A DNA stretch of 64,000 bases from Amphiduros pacificus (lineage: Eukaryota; Annelida; Polychaeta; Phyllodocida; Hesionidae). Made by a program: the position numbers and the translations under genes. The notes under the pieces were generated by a model that was not told where the DNA came from, made no database searches, and was given only the letters and a program-made list of their open reading frames with translations. The stretch covers positions 17,343,267 to 17,407,266 of the forward strand of contig OX439004.1 of assembly GCA_949316495.1 (NCBI GenBank). Reading direction: 5' to 3'. The first letter of the stretch is position 1. Every line of letters starts with the position of its first letter. Below, piece after piece: positions 11,320-22,122 of this stretch.

Positions 11320-13288
11320 CCCTACCAGTGCTAACGATATGACCACTAACAGGTTGGACACAATCAAGGTCTGAATGTACATTTGACAGTGTTACAATGC
11401 AATGAAATATTTTTTGACATCACCAAACATTCAAGATGCCACTTATGACAAGCTGAATGATACCTTTTAAATAAAAAAAAGAAATCACGAATCGGTGCAT
11501 TACTTCCAACACAGTGAATATTTTAACATCCGCAATATAAGAAAAATCAACTGTTACGAATGTTCATTATGTGTTGTACCTTTCTGTCAAGGAAAATTTC
11601 ACAATTAATTTAAAGGTTACATTGCAAAAATAAGTCATATTTTGACTAATTATTTCTCTAGTTTTTTTTAGATTGTCTGGTGTATGGTATCACTGCAAAT
11701 TGCATATTCCACGATACCACTGAAAAATATGTTTTGTTACGGAATTTCTGGTTTAAAACCCCAATAATAAAACAGTCTACATTTCTAATATTAATAACAC
11801 AAATGGATTAATAAATACCTTCATTTGACAATATCATATGAAGGAATAAACAAATAAATATTTTAAGTTAGTCAAATCATTGTTATGTGAATATTATGCC
11901 ATATCATGTTTTGAGGAGAATTTCAACAAAAATGCGTAGAGTACGTACCCCCATGTAAATTGGTAGTTCCAGAAAAGACAACTAATTCATATTATACAGT
12001 CATATTGAGCTACTGTTGAGTATTATTAGTGAGATAATTATTGGTTGAAAGCATGCTCCCAAAACCAGAAAATGAGATGTGAAGTCTGTATTGTAGTGTA
12101 CGTACCCCCTTGTAGAGTACGTACCCCCTTGTTCACAGAGTTGTTAGTGTTGGTCTTGATTGACTTTAAAATCATTTATATTGCTGGTAAAGTGATGAGA
12201 TGTCTGGTGGACATCTCTGTTTAACAAAACAAGTTTTAGAAATTGTTTAATAATTATGTGTTTGCTCTCTACACAAAATTTGTTACAATAATTTTGGTAA
12301 TATTTGAATTTCTACCAAATTCATTAGCCAGACCAAGTGAAACTTTGAAGTTAATTTTGAATAAGTATATAAAAAGTAAATACAAATGGTTTGATAATTA
12401 TTTAATTGTAAAATGAGTATCATAAAAGTCTGTATAGTCTACTCCATGAACTTACTAAAATGTAATTGCTTCTGGGGTACGTACACTACAACATTTGAGT
12501 AATATTTACCAAATACTGATCACCCTAGGACTAGGTGGCTCATAACAATTTATGAACTGAACAGAGCAAGGAATCCATCAAGTACAAAAGTTTGTGGACT
12601 TCTTATTCAAAGAACATAGCCAAAATGAGTAAATTAAACAAGAATACAATTAAAAATATGGAGGCAACGTCATGTTTCATATCTTTAGAAATTTAGTGTT
12701 AAAAGGCAAAACATAATTATCAAACCTGTTTTTTTAACAGAGTTGTCCACCTGACATCTCATCACTTTACAAACAACATAAATGATTTAAAATTCTATCA
12801 AGACCAACACTCTTTGTACAACGGGGTACATATGCCATGATGGGGGTACATACACTACAAACAGACAAGACATCTCATTTTCAACCAACAATTATTTCAC
12901 TTACAATACTCAACATTGGTCAAATATATTTTTGTACCTATATTGTACGTGTACAAACAACTATAAAATATAATCAATCAATCATTATTAGAAATGTAGA
13001 TTTTTTTATTACAGGGGTTAAAACCAGAAATTCCTTTAAAAAAAACACATTTTTTTCTGAGGTATTGTGAAATATCCAGGTTTGCCATGATGTCATACAT
13101 CAGACAATACTAAATAAACTAAATGGATTAAAATTAGTCAAAATATACCTTGTTTGTGCAATGTATCCTTTATATTAGTTGTTAACTTTAACTTGACAAA
13201 AAGGTACAGCACACCATGCACATTCATAACAGTTTATTTTTAATAAGTATAGGACATCAAAATATTTATTGTTTTGGAAATAGTACAC
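11320..13288. mobile_element. Fold-back element F1, left arm, centre and part of right arm
   Basis: A long imperfect inverted repeat. Sequence at about 11520-11790 matches the complement of 13000-13290, and 12050-12230 matches the complement of 12740-12890. The arms continue beyond the inserted LINE: 11362-11470 matches the complement of 17027-17135, and the 20 bases at 11352-11371 match exactly the complement of 17857-17876. The motif gtagagtacgtaccccc occurs at 11936-11952 and 12112-12128, with one change at 12093-12109, inverted at 12474-12489, and in degraded form near 12823 and 12842. No intact transposase was recognised. Iterated sites of this kind resemble transposase-binding repeats of large DNA transposons, but the superfamily is unknown. 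Confidence 0.65.
11546..11611 (+). pseudogene. Cysteine-rich peptide relic in the left arm of F1
   Basis: Translation gives INCYEC-x2-C-x-VPFCQ ending at a TAA. The complementary arm (about 13175-13240, minus strand) encodes nearly the same peptide and ends at a TAA too. Several of the differences in the first part are at third codon positions. The spacing C-x2-C-x2-C-x4-C could bind zinc. It may be a last remnant of the element's own protein. The assignment is tentative because the peptide is short. Confidence 0.3.
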
Positions 13289-13511
13289 TGATTCATGGTT
13301 TAAATGAATGAATGGTTTCTTTACGGCACATCGACACAAAATGTAAATATTAATACAATATGTAGATAACACAAGAATTTAACAACAGGATTTATATAAC
13401 ATCAATCAAATATAATAAATATGTATAATTTGTTTAAAAGACTTTATCAGTATGATGTTTTGCAGTTCTTGATAAATAAGTCAATGACATAAATAAACAA
13501 AAGCTCTGCCC

Positions 13512-13862
13512 TTAAAACTGATTATAAAGTCCTATGTGAGTTAAAAACGATACTATCACAGAAGTATCTACAGTATCAAATAAGGTATGTAAATCTTGTA
13601 CATTAAAATATTGAGTTCGTATAATATCAAAATCGATACACTCAATTAAAATATGTTTAATAGTCAAAGCCCTTTGACAACCAATACATTCCGGTTGATC
13701 TTTACCTTTAAGCAGATAACAGTGCGTCAAATGACTATGTCCTATCCTTATACGGGTTAAAACAGACTCTTCTCTATGGTTAATTCTAATAGCACCTTTA
13801 GTTTTGCCTAGAACAGGCTTAATTTCATGTAATTTATTAAAAATAGCTTCGTTCCAGCGCAA
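13512..13862 (-). pseudogene. LINE-2 C-terminal domain with zinc-knuckle-like motif
   Basis: The translated end contains RIGHSHLTHCYLL and a Cys/His cluster, ECIGCQRALTIKHILIEC (C-x2-C-x7-H-x4-C), which is standard after the RNase H in I- and Jockey-type LINEs. It is in a different frame from the main polymerase reading frame. Between them (about 13860-13990) the RNase H end, WIPSHIGIHGNEA, is still legible in a third frame, and the usual residues after it are shortened. So this part has at least one frameshift and a small deletion. Confidence 0.8.
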
Positions 13863-13899
13863 CTGCCATTTGGAACGTAAAAAATCAGTAATATATTTC

Positions 13900-16287
13900 T
13901 TAAACTCTGTATATGGAATAAGTAAATCTATTGGGCCTCATTTCCATGGATTCCAATGTGACTGGGTATCCAATAAAAACGTATTTCTTATTTTCATCTG
14001 TACCGAGTCTATGATACCGTTCGAGAATTTTGTAAATAAAGGGATTTTTCCAATCCTTTGCTTTCAATGCTTGTAAACAAGACAAAGAATCAGAAAAAAT
14101 TAAAAATGTTTGATGTGGAGAAGTCTCCACAAGATCAATAGCAAGGTACAAAGCGTGTAGTTCTGCAGAAAAAATTGATGATTTATTTGGCAGATGTTCT
14201 GAATAAATATGATTGCCCTTAACAGCAGCTGCAGCAGCCTTCTCATCGTCAAATGATCCATCAGTGTATATACACTGATATCCAGTGAAAATAGATTTGA
14301 TTTCTTTATATCTATTTATATAAAGGGATGGATCTGTTGAGCATTTCTTTAATTCTGACATGGCTAGATTAATATTTAAAGTTGCATAGGTCCATGGAGG
14401 TGTTTCTGGATATTGAAATTTAGCTATTTGATTCGGATATAAATTTAAGGATTGTAAAGATTCCTTGATGCGAATGCCAAAAGTTGGTATTGTATTTGGT
14501 TTATTTTCAAAAAGATCAACATAATTTGGATTGAATATAGCGTCATGTACAGGATTGTCTGGACAAGCAGCAATTTTTGCAGCATACTGAAGGGCAAGTT
14601 TTTCTCTTCTTAAATCAAGAGGCAGTTCATTTGCCTCTACTGCCAAGCTATCTGCAGGCGAGGTACGAAATGCACCAAGGCATAGTCTTAACCCTTGATT
14701 TTGTATAGGATCGAGCATTTTAATATACGATGGACGTGCTGATCCATATACCATACACCCATAATGAAGTTTGGAACGTACCAGCGCTCTATATAATTGT
14801 AATAAAACATTACGGTCCCCTCCCCAATCGGTATGGGCGAGAACCCGTGATAAATCTAATGCCTTCTGGCATTTCTTTTTTACATATTTAATATGAGGGA
14901 TAAAAGATAATTTTCTATCAAATATAAGTCCAAAAAACTTGGTTTCTTCTACAACAGGGATTCGAGTTTGGCCAAGGTGTAGATCAGGATCTGGGTGAGC
15001 CTTCCACTTTTTACAAAAGTGCATATATAAGGTCTTTTTCAAAGAAAACTTAAATCCATTGTTATCAGCCCATTCTTGTAATCTATTTAGGTGTTGTTGA
15101 AGCTGTCGTTCTATTGTATGCATGCTTGCTGACCTGTAGCTTAAGTTGAAATCATCAACAAAAAGTGAGCAATCTGCTCCAGGCCTCATACAATCTACAA
15201 TGCTGTTAATTCTAATAATAAAAAGGGTCACTGATAATATACTACCCTGTGGAACACCCATTTCCTGATCAAAAGCATCAGAAAGTGATGCACCCACTCG
15301 AACTTTAAAATGTCTGTTTGACAGAAAATTTTGAATAAAAAGGGGTAAACGACCCCTTAATCCCATATCATATAAATCACTCATTATTCCATATTTCCAT
15401 GTGGTGTTGTATGCTTTCTCTAAATCAAAAAATATACTAACCACATGTTCGCCTTTTATAAAACCCTCTCGTATAAACGTTTCTAAACGTACCAGATGGT
15501 CAACAGTACTTCGCATTTTTCTAAAGCCACTCTGTGCAACAGAAATATAAGCCGCAGTTTCTAAAAACCAAACTAAACGCTCGTTAATCATTCGTTCCAT
15601 TGATTTACAAATACAACTTGTCAACGCAATGGGACGATAATTATTTGAATCTGACGAGTCTTTGCCAGGTTTGGGAATAGGAATGATAGTGGCTTCACTC
15701 CATGAAGGAGGAAAATTACCACTTTCCCAAATATTATTAAAAATATCCAAAAGATGCCCAAGTGTTTGGTCAGGGAGGTGTTTGAGGATTTGATAGTGTA
15801 TATGATCAGGTCCAGGAGCGGTATCATGGGATTTATCTAAAGCAAGTTTTAAATCTGATATTGTGAATGGCTTATTATACTGTTCCAAGTTATTAGATAT
15901 GAAATTCAGTTGGTTTCTTTCTTTTCTATTTTTTATTTGTTGGAATTTTGTAGAATAGTTATCAGATGAGGAATTCTTGGAAATGGTTTGACCTATTGTG
16001 TTACCTATTTCAGTGGGATTTGTAATTAGTTGGCCATTATGATTTAGATGTTTGATCCTTGCTCCACCTCCCTTCCCAGTAATTTTACGCACCATATCCC
16101 AGCATTTTTTAATTGGTGAACGTGTATTAAATTTAGAAACGTAATCTTTCCAACTTTTTCTTTTGCTTATTTTAATAATATAACGGGCTTTAGCTCTTTT
16201 TATATGAAATTGGTGCAAATTATATTGAGTTGGCTGTCGATTAAATTTTTTAGAGCTTTTTTTCGCTCCTTGACAGCTTTTTTGCAC
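13900..16287 (-). pseudogene. LINE-2 reverse transcriptase and RNase H
   Basis: In order, on the minus strand: NYRPIALTSCICKSMERMI (about 15640), FFDLEKAYNTTW (about 15420), GVPQGSILSVTLF (about 15250) and SLFVDDFNL (about 15160) of the reverse transcriptase. The RNase H follows, with YTDGSFDDEKAAAA (about 14260), SAELHALYLAI (about 14160) and FSDSLSCLQAL (about 14085). In motif A the usual AYDTTW is AYNTTW. The active-site box reads FVDD, as in many relatives. The frame has no ATG at its left limit, because the true start lies upstream in the endonuclease and a frameshift near 16240 separates them. Confidence 0.9.
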
Positions 16288-16619
16288 TCATCATTAAACC
16301 AGGGTTTTTCTTTAATTTTAGAATTTGGCTTTGATTTGGGAATACACCCATCAGCAATATCATACAATGTATCCGTAAAAACTTGAAGAGGATCATCTAC
16401 ATTGTTAAAAATTTCTGGAGTTATCTTATTAAAACAGGATGTCTGAAATTTTGCCCAATCGGCTTGATTAAATTTCCACTTAGGGATTCGTTCGTCTGGT
16501 GGAGGAAAATGGTTATTTAGAATAATGGGGTAATGATCACTACCCCATTGATCTTCCTCTACTTCCCAGGAATAGTCTAAAAATAAATTTGGAGTGCACA
16601 TGGAGAGATCTATTGATGT
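16200..16619 (-). pseudogene. LINE-2 endonuclease, C-terminal part
   Basis: The translation contains LTSIDLSMCTPNLFLDYSW and the conserved endonuclease ending GSDHYPIIL, then a linker (WFNDECKKAVKERKKAL) typical of the region between endonuclease and polymerase. Upstream it is interrupted by the nested LINE insertion at 16631-16854; the rest of the domain resumes at 16866. Confidence 0.85.
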
Positions 16620-16865
16620 TAAAGAGCCTGAATGAATGAATGGTTGCTTAGAGGCACATCAACCACTAAGGTTATTCAGTGCCTAAAAGTGGTAAAAAAC
16701 ATAAACGTTTATAAAATCAATATATGTAAATAATCTTAACATAAAATATCAACAAAATCCTTTCAATATATCAGTTATAGACAACAAAATTGTATAAATG
16801 AATTCAATTTAAAAGACTTTAAATACCATCTGATGTTTCGCGGTTCTTGATAAGTAAAGAGCCTG
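16620..16865 (-). mobile_element. Truncated LINE 3' end nested in LINE-2
   Basis: The insert (16631-16854) is flanked by the 11-base duplication taaagagcctg at 16620-16630 and 16855-16865. Its sequence, including 'aatgaatgaatggt' at one end and 'gatgttt-gc-gttcttgataa' at the other, matches the 3' UTR of the host LINE (13303-13490) but with many differences. So a second, 5'-truncated member of the same family inserted in the same orientation. It contains only the 3' UTR. Confidence 0.92.
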
Positions 16866-16999
16866 TAGCAGGATGTAAATATGTTGGAGAATCGTTATTC
16901 CAAAGGCACAAACTATTATTATTTAAGAAATCTTCTATTATACGTCCTTTGGCATCAGTATTATTTCTGCCACCCCAAAGATAGTTGTGAGCATTAAAG
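16866..16999 (-). pseudogene. LINE-2 endonuclease, N-terminal fragment
   Basis: Translation gives FNAHNYLWGG, then DAKGRIIEDFL and PTYLHPATGSL. These are standard steps of the endonuclease of I/Jockey-type LINEs. The element is truncated at 16999, just at the start of the GDFNAH motif. Confidence 0.85.
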
Positions 17000-17013
17000 T
17001 GATTCATGGTTTA

Positions 17014-17880
17014 TTTTTTTATCTAAAAGGTATTATTCAGCTTGTTATCATAAGCAACATCTTAAATGTTTGGTGACATCAAAACATATTTTATTGCATT
17101 GTAATACTGCCGAGTGTACATTCAGACCTTGATGAAGCCCATCCCAATACTGTAACAGAATTATTTGATGCTCAAGAAGATATCTAAGTAATAAAAATTT
17201 ATGGAATGTCAATTGCAAGTCAATTCAAAATAAAAATCAGTTTTGTAAATATTTCAATTTCATTTTTGTTGTGAAAATCAGTGTTGTTTCTGTGTTAGTT
17301 TATGTGTAGAGTACGTACCCCAGGTAATGTATCAATTTTTTCAAAACAATAAGAAGTGAAATACTTAGGCAGTTGCATATTATATCTTTCACAAATATTC
17401 TTTCTTTATCTGCAGTTGACAAGCATTATGAGTCGAGATTCATTTGAAGTTAATTTGTTGTCATAATCTTTGCTTGGAGCAGTACTGAAAATATCAAAAT
17501 GTTATTTCCCCGTCTCAACATTTTTCTCTATATATTTAAAATTTTGGTTGTCCAAATTTAGTTTTAACTATGTTAGAACATTATATTCACTATATTAAAT
17601 TATTTGCTTTATATTTGTTTCATTAATATAACTAATTTGGATAAGATTTCTTAATTATCCAAAATCAGTGTATACAGTTTGTAGAGTACGTACCCCCTGC
17701 AACACACGTATGTTAAGCAGCCATAAAATTTTAATGGTATGTCCTTGTGCAAAAAGATTTTGGATTTAGGACAAGGAGACCTTGCATTTTAATAAAACAT
17801 AAGTTAGAAATGCAGGTCACAAGTTTGATTTTTCATGTTAAGTGACTGCCTCTAGTGACCTTGATTGTGTCCAACCCGTA
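17014..17880. mobile_element. Fold-back element F1, right part
   Basis: This continues the right arm of F1 beyond the inserted LINE. It matches the complement of 11362-11470 at 17027-17135. It has the iterated motif at 17306-17321 (gtagagtacgtacccc) and 17681-17697. At 17857-17876 it has a 20-base exact inverted match to 11352-11371. No open frame of note. Confidence 0.6.
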
Positions 17881-18720
17881 AGGCTTGCCCTGAATTGTTG
17901 TTAACTGGACTTTATGATTACCCATAGAGTTTATGACCGATGTCATACTGGAATGATTGCTATGTATGTTTATGCTCAGTATTAGCATGAGATTCTTGCA
18001 TTGCACTCAATTGGCTAATCCTCATATTTGCACATCAGTTACAGATCTTCAGTCTTCCCGATAACTGCCGGAATGCCGGTCCTGACCAATTTTTTTGTCA
18101 AGGTCTGGCATATTTTCCGCTGTAGTCTGACCTAGTGTCTGTATCCCAGGTAAGCAGGGTCCCTCTCTCTCGACCAACACCATAGTAGCTTACCTGGCAG
18201 CTGTTAGGTCTTTGCACATCATGCACGATCCTGACGCCCCACAAACTAACATCCCCAGGGTGGGTCTAGCCCTGAAAGCTATTATTCATCAGACTATGGT
18301 TGTATGGCCATGTTTTACTGGCACTATATGTCCAGCTAGCTAGGTAGGATTGGGAGCGCCCCTGGTATCAGGATCCAGTCAACTAGTCTGGGCACGCTCC
18401 CCAGTTATAACTGAGTATTTGGTACAAATTTAACGTTTAACTTAACTATGTGTATTATATGTATTAATGTAAGGTGTATAACACATTTGCCCCTTGTTGT
18501 GGGTGAGGCAAAATGTAGATATATTTATATATTTTTACGTGTTCAGCTTCCAGTGAACAAATCAATTAAGACCCATGTTCACTTTAGAATCCATTTTATT
18601 CCAGTAATATAATACAATATGTATCTTAGGTATTTTCCTGTTGTTTCTCCCAACTCCAACTGACTCCAGACTGACTGCTTACTGACTGCCTGTGATGTGG
18701 ATCACACACATATATATATA
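17881..18720. other. Non-coding stretch, no gene seen
   Basis: The part from about 18050 to 18420 is less AT-rich than its surroundings and contains an inverted pair (gggagcg near 18350, cgctccc near 18396), but no open frame or known repeat. The remainder is AT-rich. Confidence 0.4.
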
Positions 18721-18729
18721 CCAGCTCTT

Positions 18730-18753
18730 GTACATGTACATGTACATGTACAT
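18730..18753. repeat. (tgtaca)n microsatellite
   Basis: Four tandem copies of a self-complementary hexamer follow a short (ta)n run. Slippage-prone simple repeat. Confidence 0.9.
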
Positions 18754-18795
18754 AGTTCGTATTCTCAACACCAGAGGCATCACTAAATACAGAAA

Positions 18796-19226
18796 ACATA
18801 AACTTCATTCATATCTCACATTCACCACAAGAGGACAGCACTGGAGAGTGAATGCTACATTTCTAAATACAACAAGTGTTGATTTAAAAAAATCAAGCTC
18901 GCGTAAGTTTGCAAAATCCCAAGGCAAAAAAACCCAACAAAATCTTCTTCCTCTACTACGCACTCACAAATCACTTCTCAAACAAAAGCGACATCTGACG
19001 ATGTAATCAGAATTATTGAGCCAAAACATGGCCGCCATGGACCGATAATCGGGGTAGGCTCCATTGACTTACGGCTTAATCACCTTGAAACCTCGAACAT
19101 CTAGCCCTAAAGGCAAAACAAACGCGAGCGAAAAACATAAACTTGTACTTTATGATTTCATTTACCCTTCATTCAATTCTCACATTCACCACAAGAGGAC
19201 AGCACTGGAGAGTGAATGCTACAAGG
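18796..19226 (+). repeat. Pair of direct repeats about 70 bp long
   Basis: The sequence 'ctcacattcaccacaagagg' and its continuation to 'gagtgaatgctaca' occurs at about 18815-18853 and 19179-19224, with a related lead-in ('aaaacataaactt') before each. The unit has an inner inverted pair, cattcac/gtgaatg. The spacer between the copies is not repeated. Each copy carries a CTCF-like 'ccacaagaggacag'. Confidence 0.7.
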
Positions 19227-19299
19227 TGTAGGTAGATTTATTGGTTAGGAGAGCAAATAAATCATTTATGTGCATTTTAACTATGGCTTGTTTCCTTAA

Positions 19300-19302
<3 letters not shown>

Positions 19303-19343
<41 letters not shown>

Positions 19344-19407
19344 ATCATGTTAACTTAAAAGTATATATATATATATATATATATACATATATATAATATA
19401 TATATAC
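19303..19407. repeat. (ta)n tracts inside an inverted repeat
   Basis: Two long alternating TA tracts surround 'aatcatgttaacttaaaag', and a related inverted copy ('cttcttaacgtgatt') follows the second tract. The block could extrude as a cruciform. Confidence 0.8.
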
Positions 19408-19904
19408 TTCTTAACGTGATTATATTAATGTGTATTGCTTTATTCCAAGGTAATCATATGCATATGTCACATATAAATACACACTATTGGATTGTATTTA
19501 TTATTGGGTGGTGTCTATTTCTTTATTGTGGTTAAGACAGTTTCTTAATTTGTTCTTTTTACTCCAAAATATGCCCTTTTCGTTCATATTGATAATATGA
19601 TAACTGGTTTTGTAGCATTCTCAAATCACTTATCGGCAAAGCCCAGATAGGTGATCTGGAGGGGTTTGTGGAACGTGCAGGGTCTTTTCTATTTCAACCA
19701 AAGAAAAGTTTGGTAGTCGTAGTTGATATCAAGTGTTTATATTTTCGTTAATTAATGTCATCCAAAGAATAAGGAAGCTTTTTTGGGGAGATTTTAGATA
19801 TAATCATACATAAAATATGAATTATCACTGAAAGAGTTGGGTATTTAAAAATCAATGTTTCACAAACGCTTACAAGATTTGTCCATGGATACATTGGCGG
19901 GATG

Positions 19905-20182
19905 CACAATTTTAGATTGTTTGTTTGTATGGGGTTTTACATCACTTTCAACATTATTTCAGTCATTTCGTGATGAGACCTACTTGTAGCAGATATAGTG
20001 CTGCCTCACTGAATTGTCATGTTGCAGGTCCTTGACATGCAGCTGTGACATGACAACCCACCCGGTCACAGATTTACAAGGACAACGGGTTAGCCCTTTG
20101 GCACAGACCTCAGCTCATATGGGAAATTGTATCACGAGTTCAATCCCGGCACGGCCAGGGTTCGAACCCACACAATTTTAGA
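19905..20182 (-). mobile_element. S1 SINE, truncated at the tRNA head
   Basis: The body and the tail match the complete copy at 4585-4905. The minus-strand head is cut just inside box B (GGGTTCGAACCC complement). The 12-base duplication cacaattttaga flanks it at 19905-19916 and 20171-20182, so the truncation was present when it inserted. Confidence 0.9.
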
Positions 20183-21639
20183 ATAATATAGTAAGTTCAT
20201 TAACCAACTTGAACTGATAAACTGTTAATTATAAGTCCAAAAATAAAACAACTTTGTTTCCAATAACATGCCCTAAAACATAACCCCATGGGTTGATAGC
20301 TCTGCTGACTTGAATAAAAACACATGAACTAAGATAAAGTGCAAGAAGCAACCAGGTTATGATTTTCCATACAGGATCCTAATTCAGTTTTGATGAGATA
20401 TTTATTAATATCTTGTAAATCATTATCCTGTTGCCAAATTGATGCAATATTTCATGTACAAAATTTGTGACCTTAAGGTCACTGGATAAAAGGGCAAAAT
20501 AAAACTGATAGTGCACAACTTCACTTTGTCGTTTTAAGCAATGCCCAATATTTATTATTTTAGTTCATCGTTCATGTGATCTTCTTAGGGTATAGGTAGG
20601 CAAGGTGTTGTATTTTCAGAGGACTAAATCTATTTTCCATAAAGCTCAGTTCTTTTTCCATTTTGTTATGATTTTTTCAAAAATCTAACAGCTATCACTA
20701 AGTTGTCAAGGAGGCTGCCATTTTGAATAACATAGCCAATGAGAATCAAGATAACAAGTTGGGGCCAAATTTGATATGTAACATGCATTTTGATTGGTCA
20801 AAATCATTATTTGCTCAGGTCTGCTCTTGAAAAGGATTTAAATGATCAGTTAGGAAGAAATGTTCAAAAATATTACAAAAATGCAATGATAAGCATAGCT
20901 CTAAAACCATTGATATGTTTATTCACTATTTATGGTTGTGAAATTTTGCATGCACACAAATTTTGAATTCAAGGTCAATGTGTCAAGGTCAAATGTCACA
21001 TGACTAAAAAAGTATGACGAGGAACAGCTATGACATGACATTTCTGTATACCAAGTTTTAATTTCCTCTTATAAGTGGTTGCCGAGATATGCTCAGTACA
21101 AAATTTGTGACATCAAGGTCACTGCACTAAGGCCAATGGTGACATCACTAAAATTTGAAGGAATCTGAATCTTCACCTATATATCTACCTCTATATAAAA
21201 TAAGAAACATATATTACTGGTAGTTTTGGAGAATGTTTTAAAAAAAAATGTTAGCAGACGGACAGAGACATTTTCCCTACTCCTAAAGCTCTGCAAGCTA
21301 GTCTCAGTAGAGCTAAAAAACCTAATTTTCTTTCTTATGATGAAAGCTGATAATTTAAATAATTTTGATAGTGATGTAAAAATCCCAAACAATCAAACTG
21401 ATATCTCAATGATGTACTTTTCCAATACACCCCGCCTCACCAAAACAATAAATGATCCATTCTAAATTGTTGAACATTGGAAATTGACATGTACAAGTGT
21501 GCTGTTCTGTCATTGTGCATGACCACGTCTAAAAGCCAACAAATTGCAGAGCTGTATGGTCCTTGTATGCAAATGTGAGGAAAGAATATTCCACATCTGA
21601 TGCCAATTGTGGCAGAGGTAGTAGGTGACTCTACCTTGC

Positions 21640-21849
21640 CATGCAGAGTAATAAACTTACAAAACAAAACTGAATTGGACTGGTTTAGCATCAATAAATA
21701 CCCCCAGAGGGCAGGCAACGTGGGAACGGAACAGAGATTGCATGCTCTTTTCAGTGATGAATTTTAATGCAGCCCACACCTCACACAGCAACATCCCCCC
21801 CAAATCTAGTCACCCTTCCTCTCTGATCACGTTCATGTTTTTTTCACAT
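21640..21849 (+). repeat. R2 repeat fragment
   Basis: Matches 32780-32960 and the interrupted copy at 33240-33840, around 'gtttagc', 'cagagggca', 'cctcacacagcaac' and 'tcacccttcctctctgatca'. The R2 sequence resumes after the SINE (atatgtaac at 22119 onward). A CTCF-like core (CCCCCAGAGGGCAG) lies at 21701-21714. Confidence 0.8.
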
Positions 21850-22122
21850 TTGTTTGAGGTTTTACATCACCTTCAATCAATTCGTGACAAGACCTAATTG
21901 AATCAGATATAGTGCTGCCTCAATGAATTGTCATGTCGCAGGTCCTTGACATGGTTACCAGGAAAACGGGCTAACCCTCTTGGCACAGGCCTCAGCTAAT
22001 ATGGGAAATTGTATCATGAGCTCAATCTCGGCACGGCTGGGGTTCGAACCCACGACCTTTGGATCACCAGAGGAACGGGTGCTAATAAGCTCTAACCAAC
22101 TGCGCCACGGCCTGTTTCACAT
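21842..22122 (-). mobile_element. S1 SINE inside the R2 fragment
   Basis: Body 21850-22114 matches the complete S1 copy in the same orientation, with a small internal deletion near 'gtcctt'. An 8-base duplication, tttcacat, occurs at 21842-21849 and 22115-22122. Confidence 0.85.

Larger units (their letters stand above)
13289..17013 (-). mobile_element. I-like LINE with RNase H (LINE-2), 5'-truncated, inserted in F1
   Basis: The element (13303-16999) is flanked by a perfect 14-base duplication, tgattcatggttta, at 13289-13302 and 17000-17013. It reads on the minus strand from within the endonuclease (FNAHNYLWGG) through the reverse transcriptase, RNase H and a C-terminal zinc-knuckle-like stretch. 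The 3' end is a short (cattcatt) tail. The RNase H after the polymerase places it near the I/Nimb group rather than CR1. The 5' end is truncated in the endonuclease, as usual for target-primed reverse transcription. A related, shorter insertion lies at 16631-16854. Confidence 0.93.
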
